From assembly GCA_963806455.1 (NCBI GenBank), contig CAWDXZ010000002.1, positions 434,001 to 498,000 on the forward strand: a stretch of 64,000 nt of DNA, given 5' to 3'. How positions within the stretch are numbered: the stretch's first letter is position 1; each line of letters starts with the position of its first letter. The position numbers were made by a program, and so were the translations under genes. The DNA is from Bog-756 sp963806455 (GTDB lineage Bacteria > Actinomycetota > Acidimicrobiia > Acidimicrobiales > RAAP-2). Below the pieces are notes generated by a model. It saw only the letters and a program-made list of their open reading frames with translations. It searched no databases and was not told where the DNA came from. This document shows, one piece after another, positions 8,632 through 17,625 of the stretch.

Positions 8632-9414
8632 GTGGTTGTACCGCGGGCCGCACTCCGTGTGGTGGGTGACGAGGACGTGCCGGCCGCCGCTCCGGCGGGG
8701 TGGTCCGGGACCCCGCCCGGGGACCGCCACCTGAGCTCGCCCCATCGGGTCGGCATCATCGATGCCACCCTCGACTGCCTGGCCCTCCACGGCACGGCCA
8801 AGACGACCGTGGACGACATCGCCCGACGGGCCGGGGTGTCGCGTGCCACCGTCTACCGGGTGTTCCCGGGCGGCCGGGACGAGGTCCTCTCGGCGGCGGT
8901 GGACACCGAGATGGCCCGCCTGTTCTCGGCCCTCGGCGTCCGGCTGGGCGAGGCGGGAGACCTCACCGAAGCGCTGGTCGGCGGCATCGTCGAGGCATCG
9001 GCCCGGATCCGGGGCCATCGGGCCTTGGCCTACCTGGTCGAGCACGAGCCCGAGATGGTCCTCGGCCATCTGGCCTTCGAGGAGTCCGACCGCCTGCTGG
9101 CCACCGCCTCCGGCTTCGCCGCTCCCTTCCTGTCGCGGTGGATGAGCCCGGGCGAGGCCGTCCGGGTCGCCGAGTGGGCCACCCGGATCGTGCTGTCCTA
9201 CGCCATCGCCCCGTCCCCGTCGATGGACCTCACCCACCCGGCGGCGGTCGCCCGGCTGGTCGAGCGGTTCGTCCTACCCGGGATCCAGGCCCTGCACGCC
9301 GCCGAAGTCGGCCCCACCATCGACATCACCCCGTTCGAGTCCGTCCCGGCCGCGTCCGGACCATCCGACCTGCAACCAACCAACGTCACCGACCGTTCCA
9401 TGGGAGGCACATGA
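8632..9414 (+). CDS. TetR-family transcriptional regulator (second of two)
   Basis: 260 residues: a 36-residue Ala/Pro-rich N-terminal extension, then the TetR helix-turn-helix (KTTVDDIARRAGVSRATVY, RVFPGGRDEV) and a C-terminal effector domain. The stop overlaps the ATG of the di-iron gene (ATGA at 9411-9414), so the two are translationally coupled and share the promoter at 8595. It probably controls that operon. The leaderless promoter supports the GTG start. Confidence 0.85.
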   Translation: MVVPRAALRVVGDEDVPAAAPAGWSGTPPGDRHLSSPHRVGIIDATLDCLALHGTAKTTVDDIARRAGVSRATVYRVFPGGRDEVLSAAVDTEMARLFSALGVRLGEAGDLTEALVGGIVEASARIRGHRALAYLVEHEPEMVLGHLAFEESDRLLATASGFAAPFLSRWMSPGEAVRVAEWATRIVLSYAIAPSPSMDLTHPAAVARLVERFVLPGIQALHAAEVGPTIDITPFESVPAASGPSDLQPTNVTDRSMGGT

Positions 9415-10547
9415 TGACCACCGAGATGAGCAGCACCGAGGAGATCATCGGCCGGGCCGAGATCGACGACTTCGAGGCCATCCTGTCGGTGGTCGGCACC
9501 GAGGAGGCCGACGGGCGACACGTCGTGCACTCGGACTATGACTCCATCTTCACCTGGGACTACGAGAAGGGGGCCCGGCCCAAGCTCAACAAGCTCTACG
9601 AAAAGGCCAAGGGGGCCCAGTGGAACGGCGAGACCGACCTGCCCTGGGACACCGAGGTCGACCAGGAGAAGCTGGTACGCGACCAGGCCGTGGCGGACGG
9701 CGGGTTCGCCGCCGGCTTCGACCTCACCGGCACCCCGGTCGAGCACTGGACGGACCGGGAATGGGTGACCTTCGGGGTGGAGAGCCAGAACTGGACGCTC
9801 TCCCAGTTCCTCCATGGTGAGCAGGGTGCCCTCATATGCACGGCCAAGATCGTGGAGTCCGTCCCGTGGGTGGATGCCAAGTACTACGCCTCCACCCAGG
9901 TCATGGACGAGGCCCGGCACGTGGAGGTGTTCGCCAAGTACCTCGACGAGAAGCTCTCGGGCCACTACCCGGTCAACGCCCACCTCCGGATGCTGCTCGA
10001 CGACATCATCGCCGACTCGCGTTGGGACCTCACCTACCTCGGCATGCAGATCATGGTCGAAGGGCTGGCCCTGGCTGCCTTCGGGTTCATGCACCAGATG
10101 ACGGGCGACCCCCTCCTCAAGCAGCTGCTCCGCTATGTGATGGCCGACGAGGCGCGGCATGTCGCCTTCGGCGTGCTGAGCCTCCAGGAGTACTACCAGG
10201 AGCTCAGCGCCGGTGAGCTGCGCGAACGGCAGGAGTTCGCCTTCGAAGCAGCCGTGCGGATGCGCGACCGCTTCCTGCAGCAAGAGGTCTGGGACCGGAT
10301 GGGAGTCGACCCGAAGGCCATCGTGCCGGTCGTGCAGCAGGCCCCCGAGCGTGGCGAGTTCCAAGCCCTGCTGTTCTCCAAGATCGTCCCGAACTGCAAG
10401 AAGCTCGGACTGCTCGATGCGGCCGACGGTTGGCTGCGGACCAAGTTCACCGAGCTGGGTGTCATCGAGTTCGAGTCATGGGTAGACACCACCGAGGAGT
10501 ACGACGCCATGGCCTCGACGCCGCCGAAGGAGCGGCTGGCCTCCTGA
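9414..10547 (+). CDS. Ferritin-like di-iron carboxylate protein, function unknown
   Basis: 377 residues. Four helices supply the ligands of a di-iron centre: a Glu in HGEQGAL, then DEARHVEVF, a Glu in MVEGLAL, and DEARHVAFG (two E/D-x-x-H motifs). This is the layout of ferritin-like oxygenases and desaturases, not of an iron-storage cage. Coupling to a TetR regulator suggests induction by a small hydrophobic molecule, with hydroxylation, desaturation or N-oxidation possible. GGGAGG at 9402-9407 is better spaced for the ATG at 9414 than for that at 9411. Confidence 0.75.
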   Translation: MTTEMSSTEEIIGRAEIDDFEAILSVVGTEEADGRHVVHSDYDSIFTWDYEKGARPKLNKLYEKAKGAQWNGETDLPWDTEVDQEKLVRDQAVADGGFAAGFDLTGTPVEHWTDREWVTFGVESQNWTLSQFLHGEQGALICTAKIVESVPWVDAKYYASTQVMDEARHVEVFAKYLDEKLSGHYPVNAHLRMLLDDIIADSRWDLTYLGMQIMVEGLALAAFGFMHQMTGDPLLKQLLRYVMADEARHVAFGVLSLQEYYQELSAGELRERQEFAFEAAVRMRDRFLQQEVWDRMGVDPKAIVPVVQQAPERGEFQALLFSKIVPNCKKLGLLDAADGWLRTKFTELGVIEFESWVDTTEEYDAMASTPPKERLAS

Positions 10548-10634
10548 GCCACCCCTCCCGGCCGAGCCACCCCGGGGCCGGGCCGGGGCCCGACCGGGCC
10601 GGCCCCGGCCGCCGATGCCCGTCCGGCCTGCTGG

Positions 10635-10640
10635 TAGCCT
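10635..10640 (+). promoter_or_regulatory. -10 box TAGCCT upstream of dapA
   Basis: TAGCCT ends 8 nt before a GTG at 10649 that is not in the dapA frame. This makes a leaderless upstream reading frame possible (next entry). Confidence 0.4.
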
Positions 10641-10648
10641 GACCTTCC

Positions 10649-10690
10649 GTGATCCGACGCCCGAGTCCGCCTTCACCGGAGTGGGGCTGA
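10649..10690 (+). CDS. Possible 13-codon leader peptide before dapA
   Basis: GTG to TGA encodes 13 residues (start, IRRPSPPSPEWG). It begins where a leaderless transcript from 10635 would start and ends 5 nt before a GTG (10696) usable by dapA. It could be an upstream frame regulating dapA. It could also be the true N-terminus of dapA knocked out of frame, since this sequence has one-base shifts elsewhere. Chance is also possible. Confidence 0.25.
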   Translation: MIRRPSPPSPEWG

Positions 10691-11604
10691 GCCGGGTGCC
10701 ACGGTTCGGGTCCGTCCTCACCGCCATGGTCACCCCGTTCGACCGGGACGGTGCGCTCGACCTCGACGTCTCGGTCGCCCTGGCCCGGCAACTGGTGGCA
10801 TCGGGCAGTGACGGCCTGGTCCTGGGCGGGACCACCGGCGAGGGACCGGTCCTGTCCGACGACGAGCGGCTGGAGCTGTTCCGGGCGGTGTCCGGTTCGG
10901 TCGACGTGCCGGTGATCGCCGCCACCGGCACCAACGACACGGCCCACTCGGTGCGGATGACCGAGGAGGCGGCCGCCGCCGGAGCCGATGCCGTCCTGGT
11001 GGTCACGCCCTACTACAACCGGCCCTCTGCCGCCGGCCTGTCGGCGCACTTCCGAGCCGTGGCGGCGGCCACCGACCTGCCGGTGATGCTCTACGACATC
11101 CCGGTCCGGTCGGGGAGGCGGATCGGCCCGGGGCTCACCATCGAGCTGGCCCGGGAGGTGAGCAACATCGTGGCGGTGAAGGACTCCACCGGCGACGTGG
11201 CCACCGCCGCCACCGTCGTGGCCGAGAGCCCGGACGGTTTCGAGGTCTACTCCGGCGACGACTCGCTCGCCCTGCCCTTCCTCGCCGTCGGGGGCGTCGG
11301 TGTCGTGAGCGTGGCCGCCCACTGGGCCGGCGGGCTGCTCGCCGAGATGGTCGCCGCCCATCGGGCCGGGGAGGTGGACCGGGCCATCGCCATCAACCAG
11401 CAACTGGCCGAGTCCTACCGGTTCGAGTCCACCGACGAGTTCCCCAACCCGGTTCCGGCCAAGGCCGCCTGCCGGGCGCTCGGCCTGCCGGTGGGGCAGT
11501 GCCGCCTTCCCCACCCGGCCGCGCCCGAATCCCTCGACCAGCAGGCCCAGGCGGTCGTCTCGAGGGTGAGCCGGCCGGTCGCGGGCCACCAGTCGGTTGC
11601 CTGA
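10681..11604 (+). CDS. dapA: 4-hydroxy-tetrahydrodipicolinate synthase
   Basis: Condenses pyruvate with aspartate semialdehyde, the first committed step to diaminopimelate and lysine. GGTTGEGP carries the Thr pair of the proton relay, VTPYYNRP the catalytic Tyr, and IVAVKDSTGD the Schiff-base Lys. Homology starts at FGSVLTAMVTPFD. GTG codons at 10681 and 10696 are both possible, as is 10615. The C-terminus is about 20 residues longer than usual (after LPHPAAPES) and overlaps a possible rnj start. Confidence 0.92.
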   Translation: MGLSRVPRFGSVLTAMVTPFDRDGALDLDVSVALARQLVASGSDGLVLGGTTGEGPVLSDDERLELFRAVSGSVDVPVIAATGTNDTAHSVRMTEEAAAAGADAVLVVTPYYNRPSAAGLSAHFRAVAAATDLPVMLYDIPVRSGRRIGPGLTIELAREVSNIVAVKDSTGDVATAATVVAESPDGFEVYSGDDSLALPFLAVGGVGVVSVAAHWAGGLLAEMVAAHRAGEVDRAIAINQQLAESYRFESTDEFPNPVPAKAACRALGLPVGQCRLPHPAAPESLDQQAQAVVSRVSRPVAGHQSVA

Positions 11605-13387
11605 GTCCGGGTCCGCCGACCGCGGCTCGCGGCGATCGGGAGGCCGGAAGGGCGCGGCGGGCACCAACGGCACTCCGGGCGACGCCGCCGGGACGGCCCG
11701 GTCCGCCGGCGGCAAGGGTCGTCGGGCGGCGCCGGTGAGGATCGTCTTCCTCGGCGGCCTGGGCGAGATCGGACGCAACTGTGCCTGCATCGAGGTCGAG
11801 GGCAGGATCCTCGTGCTGGACGTGGGGATCATGTTCCCCGACCCCGACATGCCCGGCGTCGACCTCGTCCTGCCGGACTTCACCTACTTGCACGAGAACG
11901 CCGACCGGGTGGACGCCGTCATCTTGACCCACGGCCACGAGGACCACACCGGCGGCCTGGCCTTCCTGCTCCGTGACCTCGCCGTCCCCGTCTACGGCTC
12001 CGAGCTCACCCTGGCCCTGGCCCGGAGCCGGGTGGACGAGGCGGGCACCGCCGACCGGGCCCAGTTCATCCCGGTCCGGGACGGCGAGCGCCGGCGGATC
12101 GGCCCCTGTGACGTGGAGTTCATCCCCGTCACCCACTCGGTCCCGCACGCCTTCGCCACCGCCTTCCACACGGCCCAGGGGATCGTCCTCCACTCGGGTG
12201 ACTTCAAGATCGACCTCCACCCGGTGGACAGCCGCTACACCGACCTGGCCCGCATGGGTGCCCTGGCGGCCGACGAGGGCATTCGCCTGCTCCTGTCCGA
12301 CTCGACCAACGCCGAAGAGCCCGGCTTCACCCCGTCGGAGTCGACCGTGGGGGAGACGCTCCGCAAGGTCTTCCTGGCCCGCCCCGACCGCCGGTTCGTC
12401 GTGACCTGCTTCGCCAGCCACATCCACCGGGTCCAGCAGGTGGCGGACGCCGCCGTCGCCACCGGGCGTTCGGTGGCGACCCTGGGCCGTTCGATGCAGA
12501 AGAACGTGGCCCTGGCCCGCCGGCTCGGCCTCCTGCACGTCCCCGATCGTTCCCTGGTGGAGATCGAGGACATCGACAAGCTCGAGCCCGGGGAGGTGTG
12601 CGTCATCTCCACCGGCTCCCAGGGGGAGCCGATGTCGGCCCTGTCCCGCCTGGCCACCGGCGAGAACCGCCTCTTCCGGCTGCAGGAGGACGACGTGGTC
12701 GTGATCAGCGCCCACCCCATCCCCGGCAACGAGTGGTCGGTGGGCCGGGTGATCGACGCCCTCCACCGGCGCGGGGTCGAGGTGATCCATTCGGGCGTGG
12801 ACTCGGTGCACGTCAGCGGCCATGCCCGCCAGGGCGAGCTCTCCCTCCTGATGTCGGTCTGCCGCCCGGACTTCTTCATACCGGTGCACGGGGAGTACCG
12901 GCACATGGCCAACCACGTGCGGCTGGCGGCGTCGATGGGCATCGGTGCCGACCGGGCCCTCCTGTGCGAGGACGGCGACGCCGTGCGCCTCGACCGGTCC
13001 GGGCTCCACCGTGACGGGACCGTGCCCGGCGGGTATCTCTTCGTCGACGGCAGCTCGGTGGGGGACATCGGCCACGGCGTGCTCCGGGACCGGAAGGTGC
13101 TGTCCGAGGAGGGCGTGGTCATGGCGGTGGCCACCGTGGACCTGAAGCGGGCCGAGGTGGTCGGCCCCCCACAGATCGTCACCCGCGGCTGGGCGGTCGA
13201 CCCGGACACCGAGGCCCTGCTGGACGAGGCCCGCATCCACGTCACCAAGGCCCTCGAGGAGGCCCTGGCCTCGGGGACCAACGATCACGAGACGCTCAAC
13301 CGGGTGGCCCGCAAGACCCTCGGCCGCCTGGTGGGGGACCGGACCCGCCAGCGTCCCATGATCGTCCCGGTGATCGTCACGGTCTGA
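11597..13387 (+). CDS. rnj: Ribonuclease J (metallo-beta-lactamase/beta-CASP RNase)
   Basis: An endo- and 5'-3' exoribonuclease in mRNA decay and rRNA maturation. The metallo-beta-lactamase motif HGHEDH is present, with HSGDFKID, the beta-CASP segment (SDSTNAEEPGFTPSE) and a C-terminal RNase J domain. From the TTG at 11597 the protein has 596 residues with a 46-residue Gly/Arg/Ala-rich tail in front. The GTG at 11735, just before VRIVFLGGLGEIG, gives 550 residues, close to the family norm, and is equally likely. It directly follows dapA, as in mycobacteria. Confidence 0.93.
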   Translation: MPESGSADRGSRRSGGRKGAAGTNGTPGDAAGTARSAGGKGRRAAPVRIVFLGGLGEIGRNCACIEVEGRILVLDVGIMFPDPDMPGVDLVLPDFTYLHENADRVDAVILTHGHEDHTGGLAFLLRDLAVPVYGSELTLALARSRVDEAGTADRAQFIPVRDGERRRIGPCDVEFIPVTHSVPHAFATAFHTAQGIVLHSGDFKIDLHPVDSRYTDLARMGALAADEGIRLLLSDSTNAEEPGFTPSESTVGETLRKVFLARPDRRFVVTCFASHIHRVQQVADAAVATGRSVATLGRSMQKNVALARRLGLLHVPDRSLVEIEDIDKLEPGEVCVISTGSQGEPMSALSRLATGENRLFRLQEDDVVVISAHPIPGNEWSVGRVIDALHRRGVEVIHSGVDSVHVSGHARQGELSLLMSVCRPDFFIPVHGEYRHMANHVRLAASMGIGADRALLCEDGDAVRLDRSGLHRDGTVPGGYLFVDGSSVGDIGHGVLRDRKVLSEEGVVMAVATVDLKRAEVVGPPQIVTRGWAVDPDTEALLDEARIHVTKALEEALASGTNDHETLNRVARKTLGRLVGDRTRQRPMIVPVIVTV

Positions 13388-13392
13388 CCGGC

Positions 13393-13411
13393 CGGGGACG
13401 GGGTGTCCCCG
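13393..13411 (+). terminator. Hairpin after rnj
   Basis: CGGGGAC (13393-13399) pairs with GTCCCCG (13405-13411) around a GGGGT loop, 6 nt past the rnj stop. There is no T run, so it may be an RNA 3'-end protector or weak terminator. Confidence 0.4.
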
Positions 13412-13431
13412 TGACGCCCACAGACCGGGGG

Positions 13432-13437
13432 TAGCCT
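13432..13437 (+). promoter_or_regulatory. -10 box TAGCCT of ftsK
   Basis: TAGCCT lies 10 nt before the ftsK GTG, with no ribosome binding site between, in the leaderless arrangement that recurs in this window. Confidence 0.4.
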
Positions 13438-13447
13438 GGTTGCCACT

Positions 13448-15922
13448 GTGACGACCGCCACCAAGCGACGGGCGGGGCGATCCGGGGCGGGGCGGTCCAG
13501 GCGCAGGTCCGCGTCCCGATCCCGCTCGTGGAGGTCGACCTCCGCCAGGCGACGATCGGGCCATGGGGGGCACCCGTCCCGGCGACGGTCCCGACGGGCG
13601 GACCCGGGTCTGACCGCCTCGATGTGGGCCGTCGTCGCCGGTCATGCCACCGACCTGTGGGGCGTGCTGCTGGTCACCGTGGGCCTGCTGGGGGCGGTCG
13701 CCTTCTATGCCGGCTCGCTCGGCCCGGCCGGCCACGCCGCTCGTGTCGGCGTCGGTGACCTCCTCGGCTGGGGCCGGTTCCTCGTCCCCCCGGTGGCGGT
13801 CGCCGTCGGGATCCTGCTGGTGGTGGGGAAGAAGGGTGAGGAGGACGGGCCCCGCGAGGGCGCCGAACCGGCGCGGGCGGTCATCGGGGCCACCGTGACC
13901 CTGCTGGCCGTGGCCGGTCTCGCCGCCCTGGCCGGAGGGTCCCCATCCCTGCGGTCGTCGACCTCGATGCTGTCCTCGGCCGGCGGGTGGCTCGGCGCCG
14001 TGGCCGGCAACCCCCTCCGGTCGGCCCTCGGGGGGTTCGGGGCGGCCACCGTGCTGCTGGCCCTCCTGCTGGTGGCCACCGTCGTCTTCACCGGAATATC
14101 CGTCCGCACGGCGGCCGGCGCCGCCATCGGGGCGGTCCGGTGGGGAATGGCCGCCGCCACCGGGAAGGCGGACGGCGAGGACGAGGAGGGTGACGACGAG
14201 GACGAACCGACCGACCCGTTCGGGCGGGCGGTCAGCGAGCCGGTCGGGGTCGAGCTGGCCCCGGAGATGGACCAACCGGAACCGGAGGACCTCGACGAGG
14301 AGGATGCCGAGGCAGACAATGAGCCGCCCGAGGCCGCCGTGCCGTCCGGGGTGCGGGTGCCGGCCGAGGCGGCCGCCCGCCCGGGTCAGGGAGCGCACCT
14401 CGAGATGCGGCTCGGTCCCACCGTCGGCGAATGGCGTCTCCCACCGGCCAACCTGTTGAAGCGGGCCAAGCCCCAGGCCATCGACGAGCGCGAGGTGGAT
14501 GCCGCCGGTGCGGCCCTGGTGGACGCCCTGGCCGCCCACGGGGTGGTCACCCACCTGGTGGGCCGGACGGTCGGGCCGTCGGTGACCCGATACGAGCTCG
14601 AGCTGGGCGCCGGGGTCAAGGTGGCCCGGGTGACGTCGTTGTCCAAGGACATCGCCTACGCCATGGCCTCGCCCGACGTCCGCATCCTGGCCCCCATCCC
14701 CGGGAAGTCGGCCATCGGTGTCGAGGTCCCGAACCGTCACCGCCAGCTGGTGGCCCTCGGCGACATCCTGGCCTCCCCCGAGGCGGTCAAGGCCAAACAC
14801 CCCCTCGAGGTGGCCCTCGGCCGGGACATCGCCGGCCGGGCGGTGATGGTCAATCTGGCCGAGATGCCCCACGTGCTGGTGTCGGGGGCGACCGGGTCGG
14901 GGAAGTCGTCGTGCATCAACTCCGTGCTGTCCTCCATCCTGACCCGGGCCACTCCCGATCAGGTGCGCCTCATCCTGGTCGATCCGAAGCGAGTGGAGCT
15001 CGGCCAGTACAACGGCCTCCCCCACCTCCTCACCCAGGTGGTGGTGGATCCGAAGAAGGCGGCCAACGCCCTGAGCTGGGCCGTGACCGAGATGGAGCGC
15101 CGGTACGACCTCCTCGCCGAGGTCGGGATGCGCGACATCACGGGCTACAACCTGGCCTTCGACCAGGGCGGCCTGGCCGAGTCGGAGGAGGCCCACCAGC
15201 TCCGGCTACGGGGGACCGGTGACGACGATGAGGACGGCGAGGCCACCGAGCCCCGGTTCCACCGGCTGCCGTTCATCCTCATCGTGGTGGACGAGTTGAA
15301 CGACCTCATGATGGTGGCGGCGAGGGACGTCGAGGAGTCGGTCTGCCGCATCGCCCAGATGGCCCGGGCGGTGGGCATCCACCTGGTGCTGGCCACACAG
15401 CGGCCGTCAGTCGACGTGATCACCGGCGTGATCAAGGCCAACATCCCTTCCCGCATGGCCTTCTCGGTCTCCTCCCTGGCCGACAGCCGCGTGATCCTCG
15501 ACCAGCCCGGCGCCGAGCGGCTGATCGGGAAGGGCGATCTCCTCCTCCTCTCTGCCTCGTCCTCCAATCCCCAGCGTCTCCAGGGTCCCTGGGTAAGCGA
15601 GGAGGAGGTCCGTGCCGTCGTGGGACACTGGCAGCGGCAGCGGCCCATGGAGACGGTGGCGGGCATCGAGGACGTCGTGGGATCGGACGGCCCGCGGGGG
15701 AGTGGCGAGGACGGGGACGACGACCTGCTCGAGCAGGCCATGGAGCTGGTGGTCCGCTCCCAGTTGGGGTCCACCTCCATGCTGCAGCGCAAGCTGCGGG
15801 TCGGATTCGCCCGGGCCGGACGGCTGATGGACCTCATGGAGCGGCGCGGCGTGGTCGGGCCATCCGAGGGCTCCAAGGCACGCGCCGTGCTCATGACCCC
15901 CGAGGAACTGGACGAACGCTGA
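13448..15922 (+). CDS. ftsK: DNA translocase FtsK
   Basis: A membrane-anchored septal DNA pump that clears chromosome termini and activates dimer resolution. A basic N-terminus (residues 1-55, Arg-rich) precedes about four membrane helices to residue 225. An acidic linker and the RecA-like motor follow, with Walker A GATGSGKS near residue 480 and a Walker B ending FILIVVDELND. The winged-helix gamma domain that reads polarity sequences lies after residue 757 (LGSTSMLQRKLRVGFARAGRLM is its core). 824 residues is normal for actinobacteria. Confidence 0.95.
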   Translation: MTTATKRRAGRSGAGRSRRRSASRSRSWRSTSARRRSGHGGHPSRRRSRRADPGLTASMWAVVAGHATDLWGVLLVTVGLLGAVAFYAGSLGPAGHAARVGVGDLLGWGRFLVPPVAVAVGILLVVGKKGEEDGPREGAEPARAVIGATVTLLAVAGLAALAGGSPSLRSSTSMLSSAGGWLGAVAGNPLRSALGGFGAATVLLALLLVATVVFTGISVRTAAGAAIGAVRWGMAAATGKADGEDEEGDDEDEPTDPFGRAVSEPVGVELAPEMDQPEPEDLDEEDAEADNEPPEAAVPSGVRVPAEAAARPGQGAHLEMRLGPTVGEWRLPPANLLKRAKPQAIDEREVDAAGAALVDALAAHGVVTHLVGRTVGPSVTRYELELGAGVKVARVTSLSKDIAYAMASPDVRILAPIPGKSAIGVEVPNRHRQLVALGDILASPEAVKAKHPLEVALGRDIAGRAVMVNLAEMPHVLVSGATGSGKSSCINSVLSSILTRATPDQVRLILVDPKRVELGQYNGLPHLLTQVVVDPKKAANALSWAVTEMERRYDLLAEVGMRDITGYNLAFDQGGLAESEEAHQLRLRGTGDDDEDGEATEPRFHRLPFILIVVDELNDLMMVAARDVEESVCRIAQMARAVGIHLVLATQRPSVDVITGVIKANIPSRMAFSVSSLADSRVILDQPGAERLIGKGDLLLLSASSSNPQRLQGPWVSEEEVRAVVGHWQRQRPMETVAGIEDVVGSDGPRGSGEDGDDDLLEQAMELVVRSQLGSTSMLQRKLRVGFARAGRLMDLMERRGVVGPSEGSKARAVLMTPEELDER

Positions 15923-15930
15923 TCGACGGC

Positions 15931-17544
15931 ATGGCGGATGGGCCGGGCAGGGGGTCGTCGGCGACCGACGACACGAGGGCGGACCGGTCGGTCCAGCGCG
16001 CCCCCACCTCCACGCTGGCACCGGGAGTGGAGGCACCGACGGTGACACCGGGCGGCGGCGGTCCCGCCGTCGAGGCGCACGGGAACGAGGCCACGCCGCG
16101 TACCGAGCGACGGGAACGCCGCCGGCGCAGTCGCCGGCGGCTGCTCTGGTGGCTGGCCGTGGTCACGGCGGTGCTGGTCCTCGCCACCGGCGGTTGGGTG
16201 GCGGCCCGGCGGATCGACCGGTCCCTTCCCCGCCCGGCGGTGGCAACCGCCGTCCCGGACTCGGTGGTCGTGCCGGGATCACCACCCCCGTTGACCTGGC
16301 CCGGCACGGGGCAGGGTGCCATCGCCGTGCCGTCCCTCGGCTACTCCCAGCAATCCGGCCCGGAGTCGCCGGTGCCGGTCGCCTCGCTGACCAAGATGAC
16401 CAACGCCCTCGTCGTCCTCCACGACCACCCGGTGGCGCCCGGGACCGACGGCCCGGCCATCGCCATCACCGCCGCGGACATCGCCGAGTACGACACGGAG
16501 CTGCACAACGACCAGTCCACCGTGCCCATCCAGCTGGGTGAGACGCTGACGGAGCGCCAGATGCTCGAAGCGCTGCTCACCCAGTCGGCCAACGACATCG
16601 CCTACACGCTGGCGATGTGGGACGCGGGCAGCGTGGCGGCGTTCGTGGCCAAGATGAACGGGCTGGCCTCGGTGCTCGGTGCCCACTCCACCCACTATGC
16701 CGACGCCAGCGGGTACGACCCCGGTTCGGTCTCGACCGCGGCCGACAGCCTGCGGATCGCCGCCGCGGGTATGGCCATCCCCACGTTTGCCGAGGTGGTG
16801 GGGATGAGCACGGTCAGCCTGCCCCTGATGGGAACGGTACACAACATCGTGACCGAGGTGGGCTCGAACAACGTCATCGGGGTGAAGTCGGGCTACACGT
16901 CGGCGGCCGGTGGCTGCATGGTGCTGGCCGCCAACCATGTGGTGGACGGACGAACGGTCATGGTCCTCGCCGCGGTGGTAGGACAGCCGGTGCCGCCGCC
17001 GACCGCGCCCACCACCACCACCACGACCACCACCACGACCCCGCCCACCACCACCCCGCCCACCACCACCACGCCGCCGACGCCGGGGGCGGCGCCACCT
17101 CCCGCCACACCCCCCCCGACCGCCGCCCCGGCGACCAGCGCCCCGACCACCACGACCACCATTCCGCGTGACGACCTCAGCGTGCCGGACCCGTTCCACT
17201 ACACCCGGCCGGCTGCCGAGGGCCTGCTGGCCTCGGTCGCGAACGGGGTGGTCCGACTGCCGCTGACCAGCGCCGACCAGTCGATCGGGACCGTCACGGC
17301 CAGCTGGGGCGGGCAGACCCACCGGGTGCCGGTGGTCGCCTCCGCCCCGGCCTGGTTGCTGGGCTGGCCGGGACAGCAGGCCACCGCCACGACCAAGGTC
17401 CTGCCGGTGGCGGCGGGGGGCCGGAGAGGCTCACCGGTGGGAACGGCCTCCTACCAGCTGGGCACCCAGGTCGAGTCGGTGCCGCTGAAGCTGGCGTCCA
17501 CCGTGCCCGAACCGACGTGGTGGTGGCGTCTCGTCCACGACTGA
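15931..17544 (+). CDS. Serine-type D-Ala-D-Ala carboxypeptidase (S11) with Thr/Pro-rich linker and C-terminal domain
   Basis: Trims peptidoglycan stem peptides outside the membrane. After a cytosolic Arg-rich segment there is one signal-anchor helix near residues 70-90. The active-site triad is SLTK (152-155), SAN (219-221) and KSG (319-321). A linker of Thr and Pro runs from about 357 to 411, followed by a roughly 125-residue domain (DPFHYTRPAAEGLLASV to the end) that may be the beta-sandwich found after PBP5-type enzymes. Most S11 enzymes lack such a linker. It follows ftsK by 8 nt. Confidence 0.85.
   Translation: MADGPGRGSSATDDTRADRSVQRAPTSTLAPGVEAPTVTPGGGGPAVEAHGNEATPRTERRERRRRSRRRLLWWLAVVTAVLVLATGGWVAARRIDRSLPRPAVATAVPDSVVVPGSPPPLTWPGTGQGAIAVPSLGYSQQSGPESPVPVASLTKMTNALVVLHDHPVAPGTDGPAIAITAADIAEYDTELHNDQSTVPIQLGETLTERQMLEALLTQSANDIAYTLAMWDAGSVAAFVAKMNGLASVLGAHSTHYADASGYDPGSVSTAADSLRIAAAGMAIPTFAEVVGMSTVSLPLMGTVHNIVTEVGSNNVIGVKSGYTSAAGGCMVLAANHVVDGRTVMVLAAVVGQPVPPPTAPTTTTTTTTTTPPTTTPPTTTTPPTPGAAPPPATPPPTAAPATSAPTTTTTIPRDDLSVPDPFHYTRPAAEGLLASVANGVVRLPLTSADQSIGTVTASWGGQTHRVPVVASAPAWLLGWPGQQATATTKVLPVAAGGRRGSPVGTASYQLGTQVESVPLKLASTVPEPTWWWRLVHD
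17003..17163 (+). repeat. ACC-rich low-complexity tract encoding the Thr/Pro linker
   Basis: Runs of ACC and CCG/CCC codons encode stretches of six to ten Thr broken by Pro. Such tracts are prone to length change between strains, and the encoded linker is a likely site of surface glycosylation. Confidence 0.7.
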
Positions 17545-17613
17545 GTGGCGTTTTCCATCCACGCGCCGTCGAGCACACACCGTCGAGTCCTGTCCGGCCC
17601 GGCCGGCGACGAG

Positions 17614-17619
17614 TACCGT
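17614..17619 (+). promoter_or_regulatory. -10 box TACCGT of thrB
   Basis: TACCGT ends 6 nt before the GTG at 17626, which fits a leaderless start and fixes that codon over in-frame codons further upstream. Confidence 0.4.
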
Positions 17620-17625
17620 GTCGGT

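Noticed and set aside
9414..10547. Assignment of the di-iron protein as AurF-type N-oxygenase or acyl-ACP desaturase
   Set aside because: The E/D-x-x-H pairs fit the broad ferritin-like class, but flanking sequence matches neither family well enough to name a reaction.
11393..15196. A very long open frame on the minus strand opposite rnj and ftsK (over 1200 codons)
   Set aside because: It is the antisense of two well-conserved genes. In high-GC DNA stops are rare in frames opposite real genes, and the product is Gly/Arg/His-rich with no domain. The same holds for long antisense frames at 3935-6100, 5361-7883, 6829-9237 and 48139-51459.
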